DNA from: a virus
DNA: 64,000 nt
Strand: one strand, 5' to 3'
IMG/VR virus record: IMGVR_UViG_3300032334_002567
Coordinates: 186,001 to 250,000 of that record
Each line of letters starts with the position of its first letter. Positions within the stretch are counted from its first letter, which is position 1. Position numbers and translations under genes: made by a program. The notes below the pieces were generated by a model. That model was not told the origin of the DNA. It did no database searches and worked only from the letters and a program-made list of their open reading frames with translations. This document shows, in pieces, positions 7,850 to 15,844 of the stretch.

Positions 7850-7923
7850 TGGGCCATCTAGGACTTGAACCTAGGACTTCCAAATTATGAGTTTGGCACT
7901 CTAACCAGCTGAGTTAATGGCCC
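7850..7923 (-). tRNA. tRNA with CAT anticodon, probably tRNA-Ile2 (lysidine substrate)
   Basis: A complete cloverleaf: acceptor GGGCCAT/ATGGCCC, TA, D-arm ACTC/GAGT with AGCTGGTTA loop, anticodon stem CCAAA/TTTGG around loop CTCATAA (anticodon CAT), T-arm CTAGG-TTCAAGT-CCTAG, discriminator A. No CCA is encoded. A CAT anticodon can be elongator Met, initiator Met or Ile2. Consecutive C4-G69 and C5-G68 acceptor pairs, which I recall as TilS recognition features of E. coli tRNA-Ile2, and a tilS gene 25 bases away favour Ile2, which reads AUA codons after lysidine modification. Confidence 0.9.
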
Positions 7924-7947
7924 CTTGTTCAGTTGCTCTTGCACATC

Positions 7948-8592
7948 TCACTTCTGCCTATTTGCTTCTAAAGTTTTCTCAATTTTTCTTTTCGCAAATT
8001 TTTCTAACGAAAGTTTTTGCGAATTCATTTCTGGGATAATATTTTTTCGAATCCAATTTCTGCGACTCCCTTTGATCACAGAATTGCTTTCGTCTTCAAC
8101 AACATAACACATCCATTTGTTTCGATCAAGGTACTGTTCAAAATCTTTTTTTGTTGAAAGTAAAAATGGGTGAATAATTTGATAGTTTTGAAAATAGCTA
8201 GTTAATTCAAACGGCACATGATTAGGATGCCCTCTAAAACAATTGAGAAGGTAATTCTCTACCCAGTCATTAAGATGATGAGCGGTAATTACTTTTCCTC
8301 CACCAGCGGCTTCTTCATAGAAATTAAGCCGTGCGTTTCTGCATTCTGCTTCTGTTTTTAAATTAGACCCTACAGAACTGATGCCCGCACAATTTAATTT
8401 TTGGCATAGTTCCTTAAATCTAAATTCCATTTTATGGTTTTGTTCCCGCAAATTATGATTAAAGTGCAGTGGTGTAATGTTGTAGCCCTTGCTTTTGAGC
8501 CAAAATAGGGCTGCAACACTGTCTACACCCATAGAAACCGCCAGATAGTAGTGCTGGTCTTTTGGTGCGAGTTGTTTGATGATTCTGATCAT
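7948..8592 (-). CDS. tilS: tRNA(Ile)-lysidine synthase
   Basis: PP-loop ATPase of the TilS family, 214 residues, corresponding to the N-terminal catalytic domain and its short extension. Motifs in order: the PP-loop AVSMGVDS (18-25, usually SGGxDS), LHFNHNLR, VITAHHLNDWVENYLL, HPFL, and the late DESN...RRNWIRKNIIP block. TilS converts C34 of tRNA-Ile(CAU) to lysidine so that it reads AUA. The adjacent CAT-anticodon tRNA makes a coherent two-gene module, presumably serving an AT-rich phage genome that uses ATA often. Confidence 0.93.
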   Translation of the reverse strand: MIRIIKQLAPKDQHYYLAVSMGVDSVAALFWLKSKGYNITPLHFNHNLREQNHKMEFRFKELCQKLNCAGISSVGSNLKTEAECRNARLNFYEEAAGGGKVITAHHLNDWVENYLLNCFRGHPNHVPFELTSYFQNYQIIHPFLLSTKKDFEQYLDRNKWMCYVVEDESNSVIKGSRRNWIRKNIIPEMNSQKLSLEKFAKRKIEKTLEANRQK

Positions 8593-8668
8593 TCTTAATT
8601 TTGAATTGGGTGTTTCGACTATTTAAAATTTGCTTTTCAATTGATCGTATCTTGTTTTAGGTTTTGGG

Positions 8669-8696
8669 TTTACAACCACTTAGATCGTGCTAAAAT
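8669..8696 (+). promoter_or_regulatory. clpX promoter
   Basis: TTTACA (8669-8674), 16-bp spacer, TAAAAT (8691-8696) with an extended -10 TGC. About 75 bases of leader follow, holding a small hairpin (GTCTTT...AAAGAC) and the ribosome-binding site AAGGAG. Confidence 0.65.
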
Positions 8697-8771
8697 ACAG
8701 TCAGTGTATCAATGTTGTGTCTTTGCGTCAAGGAAAGACGAATCAATTTTAAAATAATAAGGAGTGTTAAG

Positions 8772-10031
8772 ATGGCTAAAAAATCTTTTTGCTGTGATTT
8801 TTGCGGTAAGTCGAGTCGTTTGGTGGGTACGCTTATTGAATCCCCTACTTTTGAAAAAGAAGTGAACGGCAGATCAAAGGGCAGCAATTTTTATATTTGT
8901 TCGAATTGCGTAGAGCTTGCCCATCTAATGTCTAAGAAATCTGTTAAGTCTGAAGAGGGTGAAGCTGCACCTAAGATGGACATTCCCGATCCACAAAAAA
9001 TTGTCGAATACATGAACCAGTATATCGTTGGGCAAGATAGAGCAAAAAAGACTTTGGCTGTTGCTGTGTGCAATCACTACAAACGTTTATTTGCACAAAA
9101 TGTTGGTGATAAAGAATTAGACGAAACTACCATTGAAAAGTCTAATGTGCTTTTGGTTGGTCCTACTGGTTCTGGCAAGACACTTTTTGCTAGGACTTTG
9201 GCTAAGTATTTAAACGTTCCGTTTGCTATCGGTGATGCTACAACGCTCACAGAGGCGGGTTATGTTGGTGAAGACGTTGAGAACTTAGTTTTGAAGTTAC
9301 TTCATAGTGCCGATTTTGACGTAGAAGCAGCACAACGTGGAATTATTTATCTAGACGAGATTGATAAGATTGGAAGAACTAACCACAATGTCTCTATCAC
9401 CAGAGACGTTTCTGGTGAAGGTGTTCAACAATCTTTGTTAAAGATGATTGAAGGAACAGTTTGCAATGTTCCTCCTGCTGGCGGTCGCAAGCACCCAGAG
9501 CAGCAATTTATTCAAGTTGACACCACCAATATTCTGTTTATTTGTGGTGGAACCTTTGTAGGCTTGGATGACATTATTAAGAAAAGGCTTTGCAAAAAGT
9601 CTATCGGCTTTAATAAGGCCGAAGAAAAAGAATTCAACTTTGAAAACGTAATTGAAAGTGATCTTGTAGAGTACGGTTTAATTCCTGAGCTTATTGGTCG
9701 TCTTCCTTGCATCACGCCTTTGAAGGGTTTGGACGTTGAATCTATGGTTCGGGTTCTTTCCGAGCCAAAGAATTCACTGGTAAGGCAATATAAGAAAATC
9801 TTTAAGTGTGACAACGTAAATCTTGAGTTTACGAAAGATGCTTTGGAGGCAATTGCAAAAAGTACGATTGAAAAAGGCACTGGTGCCCGTGGACTCAGAA
9901 GCATGATGGAAAATCTTCTTATGGACTTAATGTTTGAAATTTCAAGTCATGCTGGGGAAACCGTAGTAATCACCGATAGGGTTGTAATTGGTAAGGAACA
10001 GCCTACCTTTGCAAAAAATAAGGCAGCATAA
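8772..10031 (+). CDS. clpX: ATP-dependent Clp protease ATP-binding subunit ClpX
   Basis: Full-length ClpX, 419 residues. The N-terminal zinc-binding domain has CDFC (8-11) and CSNC (43-46). The AAA+ module has Walker A GPTGSGKT (130-137), the pore loop GYVG (163-166), Walker B IYLDE (192-196), an RKH-type loop ([10 protein letters not shown]), ELIGRLP, and sensor-2 GARGLRS. ClpX unfolds proteins and feeds ClpP. No clpP is in this window, so it may use host ClpP with altered specificity or act alone as an unfoldase. The start at 8772 has AAGGAG upstream; an in-frame upstream Met would add a non-ClpX leader. Confidence 0.95.
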   Translation: MAKKSFCCDFCGKSSRLVGTLIESPTFEKEVNGRSKGSNFYICSNCVELAHLMSKKSVKSEEGEAAPKMDIPDPQKIVEYMNQYIVGQDRAKKTLAVAVCNHYKRLFAQNVGDKELDETTIEKSNVLLVGPTGSGKTLFARTLAKYLNVPFAIGDATTLTEAGYVGEDVENLVLKLLHSADFDVEAAQRGIIYLDEIDKIGRTNHNVSITRDVSGEGVQQSLLKMIEGTVCNVPPAGGRKHPEQQFIQVDTTNILFICGGTFVGLDDIIKKRLCKKSIGFNKAEEKEFNFENVIESDLVEYGLIPELIGRLPCITPLKGLDVESMVRVLSEPKNSLVRQYKKIFKCDNVNLEFTKDALEAIAKSTIEKGTGARGLRSMMENLLMDLMFEISSHAGETVVITDRVVIGKEQPTFAKNKAA

Positions 10032-10044
10032 CTACTTTAAAGTT

Positions 10045-10653
10045 ATGTACCAAGTATGCACTTATTTTGACGATTCAACGTGGCTAGAGTTTGGCTCAAA
10101 TTGGCTTAATAAAGCTAAAAGAAACCAGTTTGAAGGCATTGTTCTTGCACATTTTGAAAATGCAAAGAACTTAGAGCGTCTTCAAGACTTTTGCGAGGGT
10201 TCTAGTTTAAGAGTATTGTCTTTGCAAGAAAAAGTAAGCTTTGTTGAAGCCTCTAGATTGGTGTCTGAGAATTTTGATGAAGTTTGTCTTCTAACAAAGC
10301 CCAACATCCTACCAGTCAAAGGTTTGCCTGAGACAAAGGGCGCTATTTGTTCGATTTCTCAAGAAGAAAAATCTTTTTTTGATGTGGTTTCGATAATTAC
10401 CAATATCAAGAATAGGGCCAAAGTTTTTGTGTGTTTAGAGGATTTAAAGTCACGATACGGTAGCATTTTATCTGCTGATTACATATTAGGAACCGCAGAA
10501 TTTTGGAGTGTGTTTTCAGGTCTTCAGAGCTATTTTCTTGAAAAGGGCTTTTTTGAGGATAATTCTGCTGCATCTGCTGGCTGTTCTGATTTATTTTTAA
10601 ATATTTCTTTTTCTCAATTAACTTCTGTTCCGATTGAAGTCATCAAGGATTAA
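10045..10653 (+). CDS. Conserved-looking protein of unknown function
   Basis: A 202-residue protein starting MYQVCTYFDDSTWLEFGSNW, apparently alpha/beta with alternating hydrophobic strands (FEGIVLAHF, DEVCLLTKPN, RAKVFVCLEDL). This resembles a nucleotide-sugar- or substrate-binding Rossmann-like layout, but no motif is diagnostic. It follows clpX by 13 bases and overlaps the next gene at TAATG, so it is part of the clpX operon. Confidence 0.6.
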   Translation: MYQVCTYFDDSTWLEFGSNWLNKAKRNQFEGIVLAHFENAKNLERLQDFCEGSSLRVLSLQEKVSFVEASRLVSENFDEVCLLTKPNILPVKGLPETKGAICSISQEEKSFFDVVSIITNIKNRAKVFVCLEDLKSRYGSILSADYILGTAEFWSVFSGLQSYFLEKGFFEDNSAASAGCSDLFLNISFSQLTSVPIEVIKD

Positions 10654-11063
10654 TGAGCAACTTAATTTTCGTATATGGAACCTTGAAAAGCGGTCATGTT
10701 AGAAACAGCTTTTTAAGGGGCCAAAAGTTTATAGGTGTCGCCTACACAGAGCCTAATTATAAGATTTATAGGCATGGTAGCTATCCTGCTTTGGTTGAAG
10801 ACCCCAATGGATCAGAAATATATGGGGAATTATACGAAGTAGATGATAATTGCTTAATTGAATTAGATAAAATAGAAGGTGTGGATGTTGGTTTATTTAC
10901 AAAAAAAACAATTAAATTGAATGGATATCATCTTTTTTCTTTGCCAGTTGAAAAAAATGTCAATCAAATGCTTTTTTCTAAATCAGCATTGTGTTACTTC
11001 TTCCTAAATAGAGATAGACTTGTTGGCTGCAAGGATTGTGGTCAAAACTGGACAATAAATTAG
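10653..11063 (+). CDS. Gamma-glutamylcyclotransferase-like (GGCT/YtfP) protein
   Basis: A 136-residue AIG2/GGCT-fold protein. The FVYGTLKSG motif (about residues 6-14) is the family signature, followed by YPALVED, EIYGELYEVD and LDKIEG, which carries the acidic residue of the active site. Family members cleave gamma-glutamyl amines or glutathione-related compounds with release of 5-oxoproline. Starts at the TAATG junction with the upstream gene. Confidence 0.82.
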   Translation: MSNLIFVYGTLKSGHVRNSFLRGQKFIGVAYTEPNYKIYRHGSYPALVEDPNGSEIYGELYEVDDNCLIELDKIEGVDVGLFTKKTIKLNGYHLFSLPVEKNVNQMLFSKSALCYFFLNRDRLVGCKDCGQNWTIN

Positions 11064-11076
11064 AGGTGCTCTATTA

Positions 11077-11445
11077 ATGGAAATATTTTTTAGTTTTGTA
11101 ATTCTTTCTATTCTTTTATTCATTTTATTTGTAACTATTCTTAAGTTTAAAAATAAACTTTCAGAGTTGGAGCATAAAGTTGAGTTAACGATGAAGGAAA
11201 CTTTAGAACTGGCAACAGCAGACCAACTCCTTAAAGAAATTCGTAAAAGAAAAGGAACTCCGTTTGTAATGTTGACGCCGATTAAAGAAAAAGATTACAA
11301 CGGATTAACAATAGAATCACATAGTGTCAACTCTGCTTCTTGTTTGGCAATACTGCATTTAGCTCGTTCTATCACGATGCAGGCTTTTAAAAAAAGAGGG
11401 GAAGATGTTCCCAATTTGCCATCTGTAGATGATTATTTTGATTAA
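11077..11445 (+). CDS. Membrane-anchored protein, unknown function
   Basis: A 122-residue protein with one N-terminal membrane helix (about residues 3-26), a short coiled coil (KLSELEHKVELTMKE) and a cytoplasmic domain containing TPFVMLTPIKEKDYNG. No family recognised. Preceded by GAGGTG. Confidence 0.55.
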   Translation: MEIFFSFVILSILLFILFVTILKFKNKLSELEHKVELTMKETLELATADQLLKEIRKRKGTPFVMLTPIKEKDYNGLTIESHSVNSASCLAILHLARSITMQAFKKRGEDVPNLPSVDDYFD

Positions 11446-11483
11446 AGTTTAATTTAGTATTTACTGACTGTTTTATTTAATAT

Positions 11484-11510
11484 AAACTTCTTTTAACCGG
11501 AGAGAAGTTT
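11484..11510 (+). promoter_or_regulatory. Hairpin presenting the Shine-Dalgarno of sigma factor 1
   Basis: AAACTTC (11484-11490) and GAAGTTT (11504-11510) form a 7-bp stem ending at the start codon. The loop contains ACCGGAGA, so the GGA of the ribosome-binding site is presented in a hairpin loop, the classic form of a CsrA site. CsrA control is inference, supported by the csrA gene at 3910-4086. Confidence 0.5.
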
Positions 11511-12389
11511 ATGACTGATAGAATTCTAAACGCATCTAATTATCTTTCTAGGGTTTTTGAGCACCCAGATTTTCAAAATCCTAAAAAATCAATTGAGATA
11601 ACTAAAGACATAGATTTTGAATTGCGACCAAATTCTATGCTTTGCTATGATTCTCCCCTTTTATCTTTTGAGCAAGAGCAACATCTTTTTAGAAAGATGA
11701 ATTATTTTAAATATAAAGCAAAGACCTTGCTAAAAAACAATCAAAAGGTTTCAACTAGAAGATTGATTAAAATAGAAGATTTGATTGCTAGGAGTAAGAA
11801 GGTTAGAAACCAAATAGCAGAATCTAATTTTCGTTTAGCAACTCAACTGCTGAGATGTGACATTTCTTTTTATCAGCAGAATAGCTTGGTTGATTCTTTG
11901 TTGTCAGATGCTTATTTTGATGTTTTAAAGGCAGTAGATTACTTTAATTGGACTTTGGGTAATAAATTCAGCACTTATGCAACTTGGGTTTTGAAAAAGA
12001 ACTTTTTTCGTGATTCTAAAGACAAAAAGAAACATGCTGACAAAACTATGCGATTAGATGACATAAGCCTTAACATTGAAGAATCTACTGGAAGTCTTAC
12101 AGAAGACGAGCTTCAATACTCAAGTCAAAAAAAGCTGGTGCAGAGTTTGCTTCAGCTATTGGGAAATGGAGACGGATCTACTGATAATCGAAGACAGGTT
12201 TTTGTGCTTGAAAATTACTTTGGATTGAATGGTTATGAAGAGCAAACTTTAGAGAAAATAAGTCTTAAATTAGGAGTTACCAAAGAGAGGGTAAGGCAGC
12301 TTAAGGAAAAAGGGCTAGAATGGATAAGATTTAAAGTAAAACAAATGAAAATAGATCAGGATATTGGATTAGAAAGTTTTCGTTACTAA
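11511..12389 (+). CDS. RNA polymerase sigma factor (sigma70 family), factor 1
   Basis: A 292-residue sigma70-family factor. Region 2 is readable in NFRLATQLLRCD...DAYFDVLKAVDYFNWTLGNKFSTYATWVLKKNF (about residues 104-165), with the FSTYATW core that contacts the -10. Region 4 is LEKISLKLGVTKERVRQLKEKGLEWIR (about residues 245-272), the -35 helix-turn-helix. Region 3 is short. It probably redirects host RNA polymerase to phage promoters. Its leader hairpin may be a CsrA target. A second, more diverged factor is at 25843. Confidence 0.9.
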   Translation: MTDRILNASNYLSRVFEHPDFQNPKKSIEITKDIDFELRPNSMLCYDSPLLSFEQEQHLFRKMNYFKYKAKTLLKNNQKVSTRRLIKIEDLIARSKKVRNQIAESNFRLATQLLRCDISFYQQNSLVDSLLSDAYFDVLKAVDYFNWTLGNKFSTYATWVLKKNFFRDSKDKKKHADKTMRLDDISLNIEESTGSLTEDELQYSSQKKLVQSLLQLLGNGDGSTDNRRQVFVLENYFGLNGYEEQTLEKISLKLGVTKERVRQLKEKGLEWIRFKVKQMKIDQDIGLESFRY

Positions 12390-12459
12390 TTGACCTTGAT
12401 TGAAAATAGATTTCAGGTAAGATTCGCCTTTGAACTTTCATCCAATAACGAGGTGGCAA

Positions 12460-12699
12460 TTGGACAAATACGAAATTAGAAGTGGTGAATTCGCTATAAT
12501 AATTCAACAAAAATCTGATGAAGCTGCGGCTTTGGAAGCCATAGCTCTTCATTACGAGAGTATGCACCATACTTCTCTAGGTCAGCTAACGATGGTTAAG
12601 AACAAGACGAAGAACTCAGAGGCACTTTATTTCTCGACGGATTCACTAATTGAGGAACTGTTTTGTCCAGCCAGTAAAAAGGGCGTTGCTAAATTCTAA
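12460..12699 (+). CDS. Small protein, unknown function
   Basis: A 79-residue protein read from a TTG start (MDKYEIRSGEFAIIIQQKSD), chosen because GAGGTGG ends a few bases upstream; an upstream ATG at 12430 has no such site. Alpha/beta content, no recognised family. Confidence 0.5.
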   Translation: MDKYEIRSGEFAIIIQQKSDEAAALEAIALHYESMHHTSLGQLTMVKNKTKNSEALYFSTDSLIEELFCPASKKGVAKF

Positions 12700-12751
12700 A
12701 TTAGCCAGTTTCAAGTTTAAAATTAGCCAGTTCTAATTCTAAATTGGCTTT
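12698..12751. repeat. Three phased direct repeats upstream of the 12923 gene
   Basis: AAATTAGCCAGTT at 12698-12710 and 12720-12732, and the weaker AAATTGGCTTT at 12741-12751, spaced 21-22 bases, i.e. about two helical turns. This is the layout of activator-binding sites. Related AAATTAG/AATTTAG words lie at 25660-25735 ahead of sigma factor 2. Confidence 0.55.
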
Positions 12752-12760
12752 GATAAAAAA

Positions 12761-12827
12761 ATTGTACCCTATAAAAGTGTTGCAGTGAGGCACGACAGAT
12801 TTACAAACGCATTTGTCGTGCTACACT
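12761..12827 (+). promoter_or_regulatory. Complex promoter of the 12923 gene
   Basis: ATTGTACCCTATAAAAGTGTTG (12761-12782 in full) is nearly identical to 25740-25761. Downstream, TTTACA (12801-12806), 16-bp spacer, TACACT (12822-12827) forms a promoter. An 8-bp inverted repeat GCACGACA (12790-12797) / TGTCGTGC (12814-12821) flanks the -35 and abuts the -10, as an operator would. Confidence 0.65.
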
Positions 12828-12922
12828 AATACAAGCGAGAGAAAGTTGCCCTCTTGGCCCCACAATGTGTGATCGGCCTCGATTTATAGGGCTTTTTACT
12901 CTCATAGTGGAGATTTTTAACC

Positions 12923-13837
12923 ATGGCCCGTGCTAAGAAGACTACCCCTGTTGCTGCTGTTGTCTCGACTCCTTCTTCCGCTAACGTCTTGAGTTCTTCG
13001 GATGTTCTTAAGAAGCTGGCTAATGTTGGCGTTGCTCCTGCCCCCAAGAGTACCAAGCCCGACCGCTGGGAGCTTCCTCTTGATGATAAGACAACCGTTG
13101 CCGCTACCCAGTGGGTTGCTGCCAAGACGGTTTGCGATGCCGTAGAGGCCCGTGTCGAGAATACCAAGGCACAGATTGTTGACTATGCTGTTGGCAAGTT
13201 GGCCGAGAAGTTTTTTGACAACAAGAATCGTCCGTCGAACCCTCAAATTGTTTTGAAGAAGGATGATGGTACTCCTGACCATCAGTTCATCTTCATGCTT
13301 ACCGATAGGTTTAAGGTTGAGTTTAAGGACATTCCTGAGGGTGTTCTTCCTGTTGACTTCTTTACTTCACTTTTTGAACAGGTTGGCCTGTCTCCTGAGA
13401 ACGCCAAGAAGATTACTGAGAACGAACTTGACTTCACCCCTGTGACTGGTGTGCGTTCGTTCACAGAGCTTCTGGATGGCCGATTTGGGGCTAACCGAGA
13501 ATGGATTGATTCTACGTCCGAAGAGAAGGCTGCTGGCAGCAAGATGGCCGCTCTTCTCCTTTGGGATGGCACCGGGGCTGCTCCCCAACCGCTTACTCCT
13601 GCTGAACAGGGTATTGTGGTTCGTCGTGACCCCGGTGTTGTTGTAAAGGCTGGCTTCTATGATCGTGTCGCACTTTACTGCACCACGGTTGATCAGATTA
13701 AGGGTGTGTTTTCTATCATTCGGCCTGTGTCTTATCCTTCCTATTGCAAGTTTGCAATGAATGATACTGATACGAGCAAGCTGAACCGCAAGATTGCCGC
13801 AGTCTCCGATATCCTTGGTGTTGGCGGCAAGGAGTGA
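12923..13837 (+). CDS. Probable very abundant early protein, unknown function
   Basis: A 304-residue protein with an Ala/Thr/Ser-rich N-terminus (MARAKKTTPVAAVVSTPSS) and a mixed alpha/beta body with no motif I can name. Third-position G+C is clearly higher than in neighbouring genes and the preferred codons match those of the two basic proteins at 4324 and 4776, which suggests selection for high expression rather than recent transfer. An elaborate promoter region (phased repeats, conserved element, inverted repeat) stands in front. The N-terminal repeat-poor basic stretch could bind nucleic acid, but this is a guess. Confidence 0.7.
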   Translation: MARAKKTTPVAAVVSTPSSANVLSSSDVLKKLANVGVAPAPKSTKPDRWELPLDDKTTVAATQWVAAKTVCDAVEARVENTKAQIVDYAVGKLAEKFFDNKNRPSNPQIVLKKDDGTPDHQFIFMLTDRFKVEFKDIPEGVLPVDFFTSLFEQVGLSPENAKKITENELDFTPVTGVRSFTELLDGRFGANREWIDSTSEEKAAGSKMAALLLWDGTGAAPQPLTPAEQGIVVRRDPGVVVKAGFYDRVALYCTTVDQIKGVFSIIRPVSYPSYCKFAMNDTDTSKLNRKIAAVSDILGVGGKE

Positions 13838-13850
13838 TTTAGCTAGGTTT

Positions 13851-13899
13851 GCAGTTGGGTGCATGGTTTTCCCCTCCTTTTTTCCATGCACCCAACTGC
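13851..13899 (+). promoter_or_regulatory. 16-bp perfect stem-loop with pyrimidine loop containing CCTCC
   Basis: GCAGTTGGGTGCATGG (13851-13866) pairs perfectly with 13884-13899. The 17-base loop is all pyrimidine (TTTTCCCCTCCTTTTTT) and carries an anti-Shine-Dalgarno-like CCTCCTTT. The next gene's ribosome-binding site GAAAGGAT follows at 13913-13920 and could pair with the loop. Either an intergenic processing or stability element, or a translational switch. It lacks the T-run of a standard terminator. Confidence 0.65.
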
Positions 13900-13925
13900 C
13901 ACCTTTTAACCCGAAAGGATTAACT

Positions 13926-14822
13926 ATGTCTTTTTCATTTAAACCCGGATTTCGTGTCACCAAATCCGTTAGGCAAGAACTTAACAAGAGAAATCAGACG
14001 ATCTTTGAGATGCGTGAGTCTGGTGCTTCTTGGAAGCAAATTTCTGCCAAGATAGGCTTGTCAGAACCTAGATGTAAGTTTCTTTGTCGTAAGCACAAAA
14101 GTTGTATTAGAAAACATTCGTCTCCTGCTTCTGTTAAGTCACGGGTGCTGAAGTCATTTTTGAATGATAGTTGGCCCATGATTTTGCTTGCAAGTCATGG
14201 CCCACAGGGCTTCAATTTGAAGATTAACTACCCTGTATTATTTTTGATGCTCGAAAGGATGGACCCATACTTCCAGCGTTCAAATGGAAGAGCGTATGTT
14301 TCTCTTTTAATGAGCCAGATTAAAGATGATCTTTTGAAGCGTTTTAATGAACACGCTCCGAAAGATAGCTTGGCTGTTGGGTGGTCTAGGGCAAGTGCTT
14401 CGGTCGTGCCACCCCATTTTTGGAACGATGCAGAGGTTGAAAGGCTTCTTTTTAATTGCAGCCTTCTTCGGGTAAAAGATATGTCGAACGATCAAAAGTC
14501 ACAGATTGCGGAATCGCTAGAGGCAATTCCAAAGCTATCTTTTGAAAAAAGAACAACTTTGTTGCGTGAAGATAAAGATGTTTTTAAGACAAGGCTTTTT
14601 GATCTTAAAAGTATGATTGAAATTGCTAAAGAAGATGAGTCTCTGCGGCGTGAGGACTACTTGATGCTTTTGGAAGAAGCTTTGGCTTGTATAGATTCCG
14701 TTTTAGACAAGCCAACTTCGGTTCCTGTGGCTGTTGTGGCTCCAACTGTAGAGAATGTAAAGAAAGCGATTTCTGTTTCGAAAAAAGTGCAGAAAGATTT
14801 TTGGCCTGAACCAACTTTTTAA
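13926..14822 (+). CDS. Helix-turn-helix DNA-binding protein, unknown role
   Basis: A 298-residue protein. Residues about 17-55 form a helix-turn-helix (IFEMRESGASWKQISAKIGL), followed by a basic linker (CRKHKSCIRKH) and a long helical body. The start at 13926 follows GAAAGGA; an upstream in-frame Met lies inside the preceding gene and would span the big stem-loop, so it is rejected. It could be a transcriptional regulator of the surrounding units. Confidence 0.65.
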   Translation: MSFSFKPGFRVTKSVRQELNKRNQTIFEMRESGASWKQISAKIGLSEPRCKFLCRKHKSCIRKHSSPASVKSRVLKSFLNDSWPMILLASHGPQGFNLKINYPVLFLMLERMDPYFQRSNGRAYVSLLMSQIKDDLLKRFNEHAPKDSLAVGWSRASASVVPPHFWNDAEVERLLFNCSLLRVKDMSNDQKSQIAESLEAIPKLSFEKRTTLLREDKDVFKTRLFDLKSMIEIAKEDESLRREDYLMLLEEALACIDSVLDKPTSVPVAVVAPTVENVKKAISVSKKVQKDFWPEPTF

Positions 14823-14835
14823 ATAGGAGATTATA

Positions 14836-15312
14836 ATGAGAACTATTGCTATTTTTGTTCTGTTTTTTGCTGCTTCGATGGTTAGTGCCGCAGGCGTCGA
14901 TCCTGCTGTTCAAAATGGTGTAACTGAAGCTATGCAGCGTAACTTTTCCGCTTGCAACGAAGAGGATATTAGGGCAACTATGGACTCTTGTTCCATGGAA
15001 ATGCCCGACAGGGATCGTTTTGAGCGTGAAACTAAGGATGTTTTTCAAGAAAAGGACATCTATTATTCGCTTGTCGAATGTGAGGTTCTTGAAGTAAAGC
15101 CTCCTTATGCTTTGGCTCGTATCGTACAAGATACTCATGTTGAGAATAGAGATTCAGGAACGAAGCAGCAATCTGCTTTTCGTAATAATTCTGCCTTGCT
15201 TCCTGATGAAAGAGTTGAGTATCTTAATACCTTCAAGTTTGAAAATGGTGTCTGGAAGCTACTTGTAATTGTTAGTGAGATGAGGCCTGTAAAGGCACAA
15301 CCGGCAAATTAA
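14836..15312 (+). CDS. Exported NTF2-like protein A
   Basis: A 158-residue protein with a clear Sec signal peptide (MRTIAIFVLFFAASMVSAAG, cleavage near 19). The mature part has the SnoaL/NTF2-like layout: helices with NEEDIRATMDSCSME, then strands EVLEVKPPYALARIVQDT and a final NTFKFENGVWKLLVIV. NTF2-like folds are small binding or enzyme scaffolds. A related exported protein is encoded at 15841, with one unrelated gene between. Such proteins are unusual for phages and resemble host secreted proteins. Confidence 0.7.
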   Translation: MRTIAIFVLFFAASMVSAAGVDPAVQNGVTEAMQRNFSACNEEDIRATMDSCSMEMPDRDRFERETKDVFQEKDIYYSLVECEVLEVKPPYALARIVQDTHVENRDSGTKQQSAFRNNSALLPDERVEYLNTFKFENGVWKLLVIVSEMRPVKAQPAN

Positions 15313-15322
15313 AGGTGGAAAT

Positions 15323-15844
15323 TTGTTGCACGAAAAGCTTGCTAATTTAGATTTTAGGGAAAAATGTTCGTTGGTCTGGCAGCATTATGTCTCTAGAAAA
15401 TTAGATAATGAATTTGAACCTGTTTGGACTCATTGTTCGTATGAATTAGTTAAGAATTATATTGACTCAAATGATCTCTCTCAGGAACAACTTTTTTTGT
15501 TAGGGGAGGTCATCAAAAGTCATACTCAAAAAGACGGTGCTGAAGTTCCTTTGAAAAGAGGTTTTCCAAATGAAAACTTAAGGATAATGCATGATTACTG
15601 GAAGGCCGGTAGTTTTACATGGGTTTTTATGGGTAGGTCTTTCTGTGAAAGTATAGAAAAACAAGGTGATTGGGTTGTTTTGAGTCGAACGTTGCCGAAT
15701 GAGCTTTACAAGCTGTTGGATTCAAATCTTGCCCCACCTACTTTGTTTTCCGCATATAGGCTAGACAGGCAAGACACAATAGGCCCAGCAATTTATAGAG
15801 AAAACGTGTTAAAAGAAATTAAAGAAAGAGAGAATGTAGTATGA
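15323..15844 (+). CDS. Protein of unknown function
   Basis: A 173-residue protein from a TTG start (MLHEKLANLDFREKC) preceded by AAGGTGG. Helical with several Trp (SLVWQHYVSRKL, SFTWVFMGRSF). No family recognised. Its end overlaps the start of the second exported NTF2-like gene by ATGA, so the three genes form one unit. Confidence 0.6.
   Translation: MLHEKLANLDFREKCSLVWQHYVSRKLDNEFEPVWTHCSYELVKNYIDSNDLSQEQLFLLGEVIKSHTQKDGAEVPLKRGFPNENLRIMHDYWKAGSFTWVFMGRSFCESIEKQGDWVVLSRTLPNELYKLLDSNLAPPTLFSAYRLDRQDTIGPAIYRENVLKEIKERENVV

Noticed and set aside
7827-7883. N-terminal extension of the GT25 gene
   Set aside because: Would translate through the tRNA gene; the family start is at the MFKLIDFVD Met.
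9512-9904. Antisense frame inside clpX
   Set aside because: Shadow of a fully conserved ClpX coding region.
12331-12570. Antisense frame between sigma factor 1 and the 12460 gene
   Set aside because: Opposes two genes with good sites and has no motif.
13851-13899. 16-bp hairpin as an ordinary Rho-independent terminator
   Set aside because: No T-run follows the stem, and the loop is unusually long and pyrimidine-only.
13367-13987. Long antisense frame over the 12923 and 13926 genes
   Set aside because: Crosses the 16-bp hairpin and two well-supported genes; composition is that of an antisense shadow of GC-rich codons.
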